A stretch of 64,000 nucleotides of DNA, taken from an uncultured Alphaproteobacteria bacterium (lineage in GTDB: Bacteria; Pseudomonadota; Alphaproteobacteria; CAAHEQ01; UBA3637). Positions within the stretch are counted from its first letter, which is position 1, and each line of letters starts with the position of its first letter. The notes under the pieces are model-generated. The model saw nothing but the letters and a program-made list of their open reading frames with translations. It was not told the origin of the DNA and ran no database searches. Positions 43,143-50,537 of the stretch are shown here, piece after piece. Where the stretch lies: positions 62,001 to 126,000 of the forward strand of contig CAKPYH010000004.1 in assembly GCA_934202735.1 (NCBI GenBank), read 5' to 3'. The translations under genes were made by a program, and so were the position numbers.

Positions 43143-45680
43143 TTATTTCCAATTTTCAACAAATAATGAATCTAGTTTAGAAATCTTTTTGGGTAGCTCA
43201 TTTCCTTGCACTGTTAATCCAAGGAATGTTGCGGCTCGTGATATTCCTACATATAAATATTTTTCAAAAATATCAGGTTTTTCTTCCGCAAGTTTATCTA
43301 CATTTATAAAAAATGCTGCTTCAAATTCCAATCCTTTGATGTAATCAATGCTAAAGATTCTAACATTGTTTTCACTTCCTAATATTTGGCCTTTTAAGCA
43401 GGCATCTACAGAAATATTCTTATCTGCCAGTAAATCATTCAATACTTTTTGAAGAGACTCAATATCTTTTTCATGATTTACTAATATTGCAATAGATGGT
43501 AGCCGTCCTTCTAATTTTTGATCAATTTCAATCATTCTTTCTGATAGCCATTTTGCTAATTTTTTTACGTTATTTAAATTATATCCCAAAACTGGATTTA
43601 GTCCTTCAATATCTAAATATTTCGGACGATCATATGTTTCTGCATCCCCATCAATTATTTTTTGAGATAGTTCAAATAATTGCTTGCTTTGTCGATATGG
43701 AATTTTGATTTTCTCTTTCACGACATTACTACCTAATGCCCATTTAATTTCATCAAATTCCGTTATGCCAATAGTTGTCAGACGTTGATTTAAGTCTCCC
43801 GCACCAAAAAAGGTATTTGAACCCTCTTTTAATAAATTATTCATTATGGCGAGCTGAACTGCTGAAAAATCAGTAATTTCATCAACAAAAATTTGCCCAC
43901 GCATAACTTCATCTAATTTATTTAAATGAAAGCCTTTATATGCTTTTAAATACGCTAAGATTAAAATATCTATTTCAGTGTTTGAAATGTTTTTGTTATC
44001 AAAACCTGTTATATATTTCTTTTTATTTTCCTTTCTGTATAGCTTATATCTTGTCTTCAATGATGTAAAATATCGCATAGTAGGTCTTCGCAACATTTTT
44101 AACAATTTTATGTTTTTAGTTAAGTCACCGATTTCTTTCTTATCAGAATCAGAGATTTTTTCATCAAAGTTGATATATTTACTAACAATCCCATCAAAAC
44201 TTTTTGGGGGTACTTTCTTTGATAAAACAGATTTATATGAGAGATTTTGAAGTGGCTGTAAAATATATTTTACGTATATTTCATGCATCGTTTTGGCAGA
44301 TATCAATACTTCTTCATCGTCATTTTCTGTCTCTTCTACATCATCTTTTATATTATATTCAGTATCAATCTTTTGTTGTAATTCAGCTAAATAACTCTTA
44401 GCCTTATCAGAGTTCATTCCTTTGAAAAGGAAGTTTTGAGAGATATGGGTTATTTTTGTTTCTATGCTTTTTTGTATTTCTTTTATGTTTTTATCAAGCT
44501 TCTCCGATATTTTCTCTAAGCTATTACATAAACTGATTACTTTTTTCTCTCCAAGAATATCTATGTCTTTGAGAAGACTTTGTATCTTTTTATTATCGAG
44601 TTTTATAACTTCTTGATATGCTTCTTTTATTTTTGTTAAGAACAAAGTATTTTGAAAACCAAAGAAATCTTCAAAAAGTGATCTTTGTGTAGCAGAGCAA
44701 TCATTTTTTATATAATTCTTGTTTGTCTTTATAAAACCAGATTTAACAGATGTTTGCAGCAGGTTGAGATAATCTCTTGAAATTTTATTGCGAAAATTAT
44801 CCCATACAAAGACATTTGTGTCCGGAGCAGCTATTTCCTCTCGACTAAAAGCCTCCTTTAAGTAATTTTTTAGTAAATCTGTTGGGGTAAACATATACCA
44901 ACTTTTATCGCCATTCAGAGTTGAATATTCAATATCAAGATTAAGCCCTAATTTTTTTATTAAGGTTGTTGTCTTTCCAGTACCAGGCGCACCTAAAAGG
45001 ATCATTTTTTGATTGGCATCAGATCGATATATCTTATCTTGGATTTTATCCAAAACATGTTTTTCTCTTAATCCCATGCTAGATATAATTTCACGTTTAA
45101 TCTTTCCATTTTGATTTTCTTCTGTCTCATCTGTTAAGAAAGAAAGGAAAGAAGAATTAAGTAGTTCTCTTAGAGATGGGTATTTTGAAGCCGTATCCGC
45201 AAAATAAAAAGTTGCAGATGAATCCCAGCCCTCGGTTTTTTTTAGAGGGTCAAATTCATTTTTTTGAAGTATCAGATAGTCTTTTTCACCAGAAGGTGTA
45301 TTTACCTCATAATCATCACCGATATTTTGTGATAATAAACTTGCCATCGGAGCCCTGCAGTTTGCGACTGTATAGGTATTATCATCAAATGATGGAGCAA
45401 CACCTTTTGTAAAATAAAAGGTTCGTTCTTGCTCTGTCTGATAATCTTTTACAATTACACTTCCGTATATTGGGGAATTACAAGTAAGAAGCCGTGCCTT
45501 AGCAAATTGTTCTTCCCGTTCTGCATTAGAGATACAAGCAGCTTGATTTCGAAATGAATTTTGAAAGACAGATAGAGTACTTCCTTTCGTTTCAGAAAAA
45601 TCTTTCTCAGCCTGTGCGGCGATATTTTCTATTGCTTCAATAGAAATTTTTGCTATTTGCTTATTTTGCTCTATGCCCAT
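43143..45680 (-). CDS. UvrD/Rep-like superfamily 1 helicase/ATPase (cassette)
   Basis: An 845-residue protein. Residues 1-220: N-terminal domain with KGVAPSFDDNTYTVANCRAP, not recognised. Walker A GAPGTGKTT near 230; a long helical insertion (about 330-560); Walker B-like DEITDF near 600, followed by GAGDLNQRLTT (motif III); and C-terminal IFSIDYIKGLEFEAAFFINV with YLYVGISRAATFLGLTV (motifs V-VI). The layout is of an SF1A helicase such as those with ATP-binding domain in defence islands. It stands alone with its own promoter and terminator. No nuclease motif seen. Confidence 0.82.
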   Translation of the reverse strand: MGIEQNKQIAKISIEAIENIAAQAEKDFSETKGSTLSVFQNSFRNQAACISNAEREEQFAKARLLTCNSPIYGSVIVKDYQTEQERTFYFTKGVAPSFDDNTYTVANCRAPMASLLSQNIGDDYEVNTPSGEKDYLILQKNEFDPLKKTEGWDSSATFYFADTASKYPSLRELLNSSFLSFLTDETEENQNGKIKREIISSMGLREKHVLDKIQDKIYRSDANQKMILLGAPGTGKTTTLIKKLGLNLDIEYSTLNGDKSWYMFTPTDLLKNYLKEAFSREEIAAPDTNVFVWDNFRNKISRDYLNLLQTSVKSGFIKTNKNYIKNDCSATQRSLFEDFFGFQNTLFLTKIKEAYQEVIKLDNKKIQSLLKDIDILGEKKVISLCNSLEKISEKLDKNIKEIQKSIETKITHISQNFLFKGMNSDKAKSYLAELQQKIDTEYNIKDDVEETENDDEEVLISAKTMHEIYVKYILQPLQNLSYKSVLSKKVPPKSFDGIVSKYINFDEKISDSDKKEIGDLTKNIKLLKMLRRPTMRYFTSLKTRYKLYRKENKKKYITGFDNKNISNTEIDILILAYLKAYKGFHLNKLDEVMRGQIFVDEITDFSAVQLAIMNNLLKEGSNTFFGAGDLNQRLTTIGITEFDEIKWALGSNVVKEKIKIPYRQSKQLFELSQKIIDGDAETYDRPKYLDIEGLNPVLGYNLNNVKKLAKWLSERMIEIDQKLEGRLPSIAILVNHEKDIESLQKVLNDLLADKNISVDACLKGQILGSENNVRIFSIDYIKGLEFEAAFFINVDKLAEEKPDIFEKYLYVGISRAATFLGLTVQGNELPKKISKLDSLFVENWK

Positions 45681-45716
45681 ATCTTATACCTTTTATCTAA
45701 GAGTGATATAGGCCAC

Positions 45717-45745
45717 ATTTTACATTATTGGGAAGCAAATTGCAA
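45717..45745 (-). promoter_or_regulatory. Promoter of the helicase cassette
   Basis: Minus strand: -35 TTGCAA (45740-45745), 17-bp spacer, -10 TAAAAT (45717-45722). The -35 begins eight bases after the stop codon of the upstream phage tail gene. Confidence 0.68.
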
Positions 45746-45752
45746 GCTTTTT

Positions 45753-46112
45753 TTATTCCAAAGCATTTTGTGAGATATATTCTAAAACGATTGGGACGAT
45801 TGCACCTTTGATGGGGATACCGCCTTCAACCGGTTCTTCCACAAACTCGGGTGGATCCGCGTGCATATAATCAACTTCACCGCCCAGGCGAGGATCTTCC
45901 TGTAAAAGCTCACTGATTTGAACCAACAGTCCGTCCAAGACTTGATCACGCTCTGCTGGTGTTTCCTTTTGAACAATGACTTCCAGTTCGCCCGATGTGT
46001 AAAAATATAACAAGTCAGCGACAATAAAATCTCCGGCTCGCCGACATTACCATCGCGCAAAATAACCAAACCACCGTCAGGAATTTTCTGCAACAGAGCT
46101 CGTTCCGTTTTC
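45753..46112 (-). pseudogene. Phage tail protein (terminator-like), truncated and frameshifted
   Basis: The tail end of a minor tail protein. One frame reads DWTKTERALLQKIPDGGLVI and LRDGNVGEPEI; near 46030 the coding frame changes and continues as FIVADLLYFYTSGELEVIVQ and ending PIVLEYISQNALE. No start codon exists before the first frame, which begins right after the stop codon of the CYTH gene, so the 5' part was lost at the cassette junction. Confidence 0.72.
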
Positions 46113-46126
46113 GTCCAATCCTGTGA

Positions 46127-46720
46127 TTATTTCTCCTTTGCTGTTAACAAAGTGAGTTCTTTAGCTTTTTTAATATCCAAATCTTCGCTCAGTTCTAAAC
46201 CTAAGTTTGTTAAAAAAGACCAAAGCTTTTTCTTTTCCTTTTTTATATCTTCCAAAGAGGAATCTGAAAAATCAATAGGGCTTTCGCATTCAAGTAAAAC
46301 ACCTAAACCATCTACATTTTGAAACGCAAAGTGAAAATCACCTCTTTTCATTCCAATAACATCATATTTTACATCAACTAAAGTTTTAAATCCCAGAGCT
46401 GAAAAAAGTTTTTTTGCTTGGAATAAATCATCACAAGGGATATTATATTTTTCTTCAGATATCACTTCTCCATTCACATACTCTTTATTCTTATAGGTAA
46501 TTTGTTGGCATATTCTATCATCGTCTTTCAAAAATCTTAATAAGACACAATGCGACAAGATGTTTAAAACGGATGTTTCATCAATTGTTTCATTGTTTTG
46601 GGACAAATATTCATCTTCCACTCTGCCTAACTTTGATATTATAAATCCTTGCTCCTTCAGTTTTTTTACCTGTTGTTCTAAATTACCCATAACTCGCGAA
46701 GTGATTTCAACTTGTTTCAT
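46127..46720 (-). CDS. CYTH-domain phosphohydrolase/cyclase-like protein
   Basis: About 197 residues, start at 46720 after GGGAG. The N-terminal QVEITSRV corresponds to the CYTH ExExK signature strand, followed by LGRVEDEYLS, CVLLRFLKDDDR, LVDVKYDVIGMKRGDFHFAF and LLECESPIDF, the alternating charged strands of the triphosphate tunnel. Such proteins act on triphosphates (thiamine triphosphatase, adenylate cyclase class IV) or make nucleotide signals. Its stop codon is the exact junction with a truncated phage tail gene. Confidence 0.78.
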   Translation of the reverse strand: MKQVEITSRVMGNLEQQVKKLKEQGFIISKLGRVEDEYLSQNNETIDETSVLNILSHCVLLRFLKDDDRICQQITYKNKEYVNGEVISEEKYNIPCDDLFQAKKLFSALGFKTLVDVKYDVIGMKRGDFHFAFQNVDGLGVLLECESPIDFSDSSLEDIKKEKKKLWSFLTNLGLELSEDLDIKKAKELTLLTAKEK

Positions 46721-46722
46721 TT

Positions 46723-46920
46723 TTATTCTCCCGCGTGTCCTTTGCTTAATATAAAACATGGCTTTTTATGATTGTTCGCAGAATGATTGAAAACAGCAGA
46801 ATAAGGACATGCTAAAATTCCCACACACGAAAAACAACTACCTATATACTCTGCCGGATCAGAATAAGTCATTTTTAATGTTCGTATTCGTATGTTTCTA
46901 ATATGATCTTCTAATTTCAT
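46723..46920 (-). pseudogene. N-terminal fragment of a transketolase-like protein
   Basis: A 65-residue frame from 46920. It reads PAEYIGSCFSCVGILACPYS and ends CFILSKGHAGE before the stop; transketolase N-terminal subunits have HIGSSFSxxDILAxLY and FxLSKGHA at this position. The rest of the gene is missing: the stop falls inside the ribosome site of the CYTH gene. Probably the remains of an older cassette replaced by the CYTH gene. Confidence 0.6.
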
Positions 46921-46950
46921 GTTTGTTCCAATCAATAAAATTAAATAATT

Positions 46951-47397
46951 TTAGTCAGTTGGACAACGTTCAGAATAAAAAACAGTTTGCCAAATATTTT
47001 GCAACGCTTGTACTGTAGTAGGGGCTATTTTTTCTACAGGTGGTAGATTATCTTTATCAAAAAACATCATATTTGAACACTTTGTTGGTTCTAAATTTCG
47101 TATTTCTCCTTGAAAATCCTTTACAAAAAAATAAAGGTCCATTCTCTTATTCTCCCCTGCTAAATTATGAACAAGATGAGCAAAAACAACATCTTTTGTC
47201 TCCACATTGATTCCAAGTTCTTCTTTTGCTTCGCGGATAACAGTTTGTGTGGCAGTCTCATTTTCTTCTATATGTCCAGCAGGTAAAACCCACCAACCAT
47301 CTTTAAAATATCCATCTGTTCGGTAAAATAATAAAAACTTGTTATCCTTTTCAAGTATAAAACTAACACTTGCGTTGAATTTTACTCTTTCTGACAT
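46951..47397 (-). CDS. NUDIX hydrolase (cassette)
   Basis: A 148-residue NUDIX protein: NASVSFILEKDNKFLLFYR, WWVLPAGHIEENETATQ, VIREAKEELGIN gives the complete NUDIX box with its Glu residues, then DLYFFVKDFQGEIRNLEPTK. Has its own promoter, right at the point where the protease gene is cut. AT-rich. Substrate unknown. Confidence 0.87.
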   Translation of the reverse strand: MSERVKFNASVSFILEKDNKFLLFYRTDGYFKDGWWVLPAGHIEENETATQTVIREAKEELGINVETKDVVFAHLVHNLAGENKRMDLYFFVKDFQGEIRNLEPTKCSNMMFFDKDNLPPVEKIAPTTVQALQNIWQTVFYSERCPTD

Positions 47398-47430
47398 AGA
47401 TATTTCTCTTATTCTTTTGTAAGTAATGAA

Positions 47431-47459
47431 ATTTTAGCTTTTTCTTTTGGAAATGTCAA
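47431..47459 (-). promoter_or_regulatory. Promoter of the NUDIX-CYTH cassette
   Basis: Minus strand: -35 TTGACA (47454-47459), 17-bp spacer, -10 TAAAAT (47431-47436). It begins about 23 bases after the aberrant stop of the truncated protease. Confidence 0.75.
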
Positions 47460-47481
47460 TAAATAAAATTGAACTTATTTT

Positions 47482-47991
47482 TTATGATGTGATAAAGATG
47501 GACACAACCCCGATAGAACCGAGGATAGCCGTATCGGCCGCCATAATCTTGTCGCAGGCTGAGGCGATCCAATACGCACCAGAGCAACAAGAACCGGAGG
47601 CATAAGCGAGGATTGGCTTTTTACCTCGGGCGTTATAGATCATATCGGCCAACTCAGAGCAACCGTTAACTTCGCCACCCGGACTGTCCACATCAAACAA
47701 AATGGCCGATACGCTTGGGTCGTTCAGGGCTTTGTTAAAGTCCTGCGCCAACAGTTCGTAAGAGGTCGCCCCACAGACCGCCGTCAAAAGGTTGGCATGT
47801 CTGAATAGCGGACCGGTTACCGGAATAACGACAACGCCGCCTCGGGTGGAGACGGCGTAGGTGTTTTTCATCTCTTTACCTAATTGACTGGCGACTGCTT
47901 CAGGACTTTTGTTGTTCTGCCTCGCTATCGTCATCATCGTCTGCAACATCTCAGGCGTTATCGCCCAAACGGTCTTGTTTAATAGTTTCAT
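47482..47991 (-). pseudogene. Phage prohead S49 protease, C-terminally truncated
   Basis: The N-terminal 169 residues of a lambda-C-like S49 peptidase, start at 47991 after GGAG. Seen: VVVIPVTGPLFRHANLL, SAILFDVDSPGGEV and YASGSCCSGAYWIASACD with the nucleophile Ser region. After GSIGVV the frame runs into foreign sequence (SIFITS) and stops. The rest of the protease and the decoration and capsid genes normally downstream are absent. Confidence 0.85.
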
Positions 47992-48023
47992 GGTTTTCTC
48001 CACTCATTAATTAATAAAAAAGC

Positions 48024-48052
48024 TTGTTTAAATTAGATTTTTGTGATATAAA
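48024..48052 (+). promoter_or_regulatory. Promoter of the reverse transcriptase module
   Basis: -35 TTGTTT (48024-48029), 17-bp spacer, -10 TATAAA (48047-48052). The predicted start, 48059-48060, is the first base of the closing stem of the structured RNA. Confidence 0.6.
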
Positions 48053-48059
48053 GATAACT

Positions 48060-48212
48060 GGCTTAGCGGTAGCTATTCCATAGTTATGACGTTCCTTGCA
48101 GTCTTTGGGAAGTTCTTAGTGACTTTTGAGGCACTATGACAACTTTTACAAGACATTTTGAATTTTATTTTGGTTTTTTCGCCATTCGATTTTTCGATAA
48201 GAACGCTAGGCC
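48060..48212 (+). ncRNA. Structured RNA upstream of the reverse transcriptase
   Basis: About 153 bases closed by a 9-bp stem: GGCTTAGCG (48060-48068) with CGCTAGGCC (48204-48212), one G-U pair. Inside: hairpin TAGCTAT-TCC-ATAGTTA (48070-48086, one G-U); an extended hairpin AAGTT/AACTT (48110-48145) enclosing TAGTG/CACTA; a U-rich stretch; and a small hairpin TCGA-TTTT-TCGA (48186-48197). TATGAC occurs twice. A non-coding RNA with a long-range closing stem directly before an RT is the layout of retron msr-msd and of RNA templates in DRT defence systems. It ends eight bases before the ribosome site of the next gene, so it could also be a leader. Confidence 0.6.
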
Positions 48213-48232
48213 TAAATGTAAGGAGATATATT

Positions 48233-48376
48233 ATGTCTATATATAATATATGTCACTTACTTCGAGAGGTCGTAAACTTAATGATTGCTATTTTAAGATT
48301 AGTAATCATTATCGTAGAACTCTTGGAGGTGGTGATTAACTATAAAGGAGTTTTTTATGTCTTACCAAAAATATGA
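48233..48376 (+). CDS. 47-residue single-span membrane peptide
   Basis: Small gene starting at ATG 48233 after AAGGAG (48220-48225). The peptide has one hydrophobic segment, LMIAILRLVIIIVELLEVVI, between a short polar start and KGVFYVLPKI. Its end overlaps the RT gene by 20 bases in another frame and includes the RT ribosome site, so the two are translationally coupled. Small hydrophobic peptides can be toxic effectors of abortive infection modules; no homologue recognised. Confidence 0.6.
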   Translation: MSIYNICHLLREVVNLMIAILRLVIIIVELLEVVINYKGVFYVLPKI

Positions 48377-49103
48377 ATTAAAATATAAATTTAAAACCGA
48401 TAAATTTATATTTGTTCCTTCTGAAGTATCTCGAATACATGGTCTAAAAATAAAAAAAGAATTAGAAAAACAGTTTAAAATCCCTTCTTTTTATCAGCAT
48501 TTATTACCTAAAGGTCATGTAAAAGCAATAAAAAAACATTTATTTCAAAATTGGTTTATAAAAGCAGATTTAAAAAATTTTTTTTATAATATTACTCAAA
48601 CTAAAATTACAAGATCGTTGAATGCTTTGCTTCACAATTATGAGAAGGCTAGATATATTGCAAAGGTATCAACCGTAACATCAGAAATAGATAAGAAAAA
48701 AATTTTTCATCTTCCTTATGGATTTATTCAATCTCCTATAATTGCAAGTATATGTCTAAACCATAGTGGGCTAGGTCAATATTTACATTGGTTAGATTCA
48801 AATGGATATAAAGTATCGGTATATGTTGACGACATTATTATTTCAGGAAAAGAAAAAGATGATCCCATTAAAGTACTTGATCAATTAAAAAAACTTTCGA
48901 TACAATCAAACTTGCCTTTAAATTCCGATAAAACATTTATTTCATATGAATCTATAACCGCATTTAATATAGATTTAACATTTAATCAAACACTTATTAA
49001 TCCAGAAAGAATGAAGGTATTTCAAGAGATTTTAAAAAGCAAGTGTAGTTCATTAAAAAAAGAAGCAATTCAAAAATATATTAATGATGTTGAGAGAGTA
49101 TAA
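48357..49103 (+). CDS. Small reverse transcriptase (retron/DRT-like, class unclear)
   Basis: A 248-residue RT. Motifs: WFIKADLKNFFYNI (first catalytic Asp, residue 71), HLPYGFIQSPIIASICL (119-133), YVDD at 156-159 with the two catalytic Asp, LPLNSDKTFIS (motif after the catalytic site), and a short thumb ending AIQKYINDVERV. The core is complete, but the protein is shorter than usual retron RTs (about 300 or more), and I see neither the retron NAxxH nor a clear VTG motif. LPYGFIQSP differs from the LPQGxxTSP of group II and retron RTs. It is therefore most like the short unknown-group or defence-associated RTs. Ribosome site AAAGGAG. Confidence 0.85.
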   Translation: MSYQKYELKYKFKTDKFIFVPSEVSRIHGLKIKKELEKQFKIPSFYQHLLPKGHVKAIKKHLFQNWFIKADLKNFFYNITQTKITRSLNALLHNYEKARYIAKVSTVTSEIDKKKIFHLPYGFIQSPIIASICLNHSGLGQYLHWLDSNGYKVSVYVDDIIISGKEKDDPIKVLDQLKKLSIQSNLPLNSDKTFISYESITAFNIDLTFNQTLINPERMKVFQEILKSKCSSLKKEAIQKYINDVERV

Positions 49104-49214
49104 ATTCATCAACTCAATATTTAAAAATTTTTTTCATTTGAATAAGATTTGTTGTACCTTTTTTCTTCCTCTTGTTCTGAGTTTCTTTTATTGTTTTCCT
49201 TTCGCTTAAATGAA

Positions 49215-49269
49215 AACCTTTACTTTCTTTTTGAGAAAGTAAAGGATAATTTGCTAACCTTTACTTTCT
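49215..49269. repeat. Direct and inverted copies of a 12-14-base motif after the RT gene
   Basis: AACCTTTACTTTCT occurs at 49215-49228 and again at 49256-49269. Between them AGAAAGTAAAGG (49234-49245) is its exact inverse, giving a perfect 12-bp hairpin with loop TTTTG with the first copy. The inverse can also pair with the second copy. No T run follows, so it is not a usual terminator. It lies 110 bases after the RT stop. Confidence 0.75.
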
Positions 49270-49288
49270 GTGCTTTGGATAACAAAAA

Positions 49289-49317
49289 AGCCCCACGAGA
49301 AGTGAGGCTATTTTTTT
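49289..49317. terminator. Bidirectional terminator between RT and Fic
   Basis: AGCCCCAC/GTGAGGCT stem (one mismatch) with A run on the left and seven T on the right. It ends the RT transcript on the plus strand and the Fic transcript on the minus strand. Confidence 0.75.
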
Positions 49318-49347
49318 GCATTCTTTCTATTTTATAAAATAGAAAAA

Positions 49348-49380
49348 TTCCCAGATAATTGCTCATCTGTTCCCAGATAT
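49348..49380. repeat. Two copies of TTCCCAGATA after the Fic gene
   Basis: TTCCCAGATAA (49348-49358) and TTCCCAGATAT (49370-49380), 22 bases apart, near-identical to TTACCAGATA copies in front of the same gene. Confidence 0.65.
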
Positions 49381-49393
49381 ATAAAAAAACGAA

Positions 49394-50458
49394 TTATTCT
49401 TCGCTATTTCGTATATATGAAACACCACGTGTTGTTCCTAGTTTTGTTAAATATCCTTTCTTTATCAAACTTTGCACAGATTTACGAATTGTTTCAGAAT
49501 TTTTTCCCGTCTTTTTAACAATGTCAGCAATACTCATTTCTGAATTGCCTGCAAACTGGCTCATAATTTCACGTGCAGTTGGAGATAATTTATCTGTATC
49601 TACTTTTTTGATGTTTTTAATTTTATCTTCTAATGCATGTTTTTGCTTTTGAAGTGATGTGACAAAGAAGGTTAACCAAGGTTCATAATCAACCTTATCA
49701 CTCCATATTGTTTTTTGTGTTCCACGTAAGGCCCGATAATAAGCATCTTTACTTGCTTCGATAATTGATTCCATTGAAGTATACGGCATATAACTGTATT
49801 TGTTTTTTAGCATCAATAAAATAGTCAAGGCACGTGACATACGACCATTTCCATCTGTAAATGGATGTATTGACAGGAAATGAACGAGGAATATCCCAAT
49901 TGTGATAATGGGATGCAAAAATCGATCTTCAAAAGTATCGTTTGTCCATTTAATTAATTCCCTCATCAGGTGGGGTGTATCAAAAGGAGAAGCAGTCTCA
50001 AAAATAGTTCCGATTTCTTTTCCTGTTGCATCGTAAGCAGCTACCCGATTACTATCCTTTTTGTATTCACCACGATGACGTTCATCCTTAGAAGAGTACT
50101 TCAAAAGAATTTGATGTAGCTGTTTAATATAATTTTCCGTTAGAGGGATATCATTGTAATTTTCAAATATCGTATTGATTAAATCAGAATATCCTGCAAC
50201 TTCTTCCTCATCACGAGACTTAAAAAACTTTTTGTTGATATGACTAAATAACTCCTCAATTTCAGCATCGGTCATTTTATTACCTTCAATACGGTTAGAA
50301 GAACCGACAGACTCAATCGTTGCAACCCGTTTCATAACTTTTAATTCGGCAGGTGTTAATTTAGATAAATCTATACTCCATGAACCAACGAATTGATCAA
50401 TCTCAGCAATTTTATTTAACATATCTGGTGTGATAACAATATCTTTAATCCTTGGCAT
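49394..50458 (-). CDS. Fic-domain protein with winged helix (AMPylase family)
   Basis: A 354-residue Fic protein that would transfer AMP or another phosphate-linked group to a target. The active site HPFTDGNGR is complete at 198-206. The N-terminal inhibitory helix motif SNRIEG is at 54-59 (class II, self-inhibited). The C-terminus from about 290 is a winged helix (SIADIVKKTGKNSETIRKSV) that could bind DNA. Own promoter, flanked by repeated TTxCCAGATA motifs that may be its operators. Accessory cassette between portal and protease. Confidence 0.9.
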   Translation of the reverse strand: MPRIKDIVITPDMLNKIAEIDQFVGSWSIDLSKLTPAELKVMKRVATIESVGSSNRIEGNKMTDAEIEELFSHINKKFFKSRDEEEVAGYSDLINTIFENYNDIPLTENYIKQLHQILLKYSSKDERHRGEYKKDSNRVAAYDATGKEIGTIFETASPFDTPHLMRELIKWTNDTFEDRFLHPIITIGIFLVHFLSIHPFTDGNGRMSRALTILLMLKNKYSYMPYTSMESIIEASKDAYYRALRGTQKTIWSDKVDYEPWLTFFVTSLQKQKHALEDKIKNIKKVDTDKLSPTAREIMSQFAGNSEMSIADIVKKTGKNSETIRKSVQSLIKKGYLTKLGTTRGVSYIRNSEE

Positions 50459-50482
50459 ATTGTCTCCTTTCTGCTTTACTAG

Positions 50483-50528
50483 ATATTACCAGATATTCCC
50501 AAATAAGTCAACTAAAATTACCAGATAC
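50483..50528 (-). promoter_or_regulatory. Promoter and operator-like repeats of the Fic gene
   Basis: Minus strand: -35 TTGACT (50506-50511), 17-bp spacer, -10 TAATAT (50483-50488). TTACCAGATAT (50486-50496) overlaps the -10 side and TTACCAGATAC (50518-50528) lies beyond the -35, in the same orientation; both could be bound by the Fic winged helix for self-control. Confidence 0.6.
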
Positions 50529-50537
50529 ATAAAAATT

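Noticed and set aside
43143..45680. Gabija-type system
   Set aside because: No GajA-like OLD nuclease gene is adjacent, and the helicase is longer with a different N-terminus.
48060..49103. Calling the RT module a standard retron
   Set aside because: The layout fits, but retron-specific motifs (NAxxH, VTG) are not visible, the RT is short, and no branching guanosine can be pointed out with confidence.
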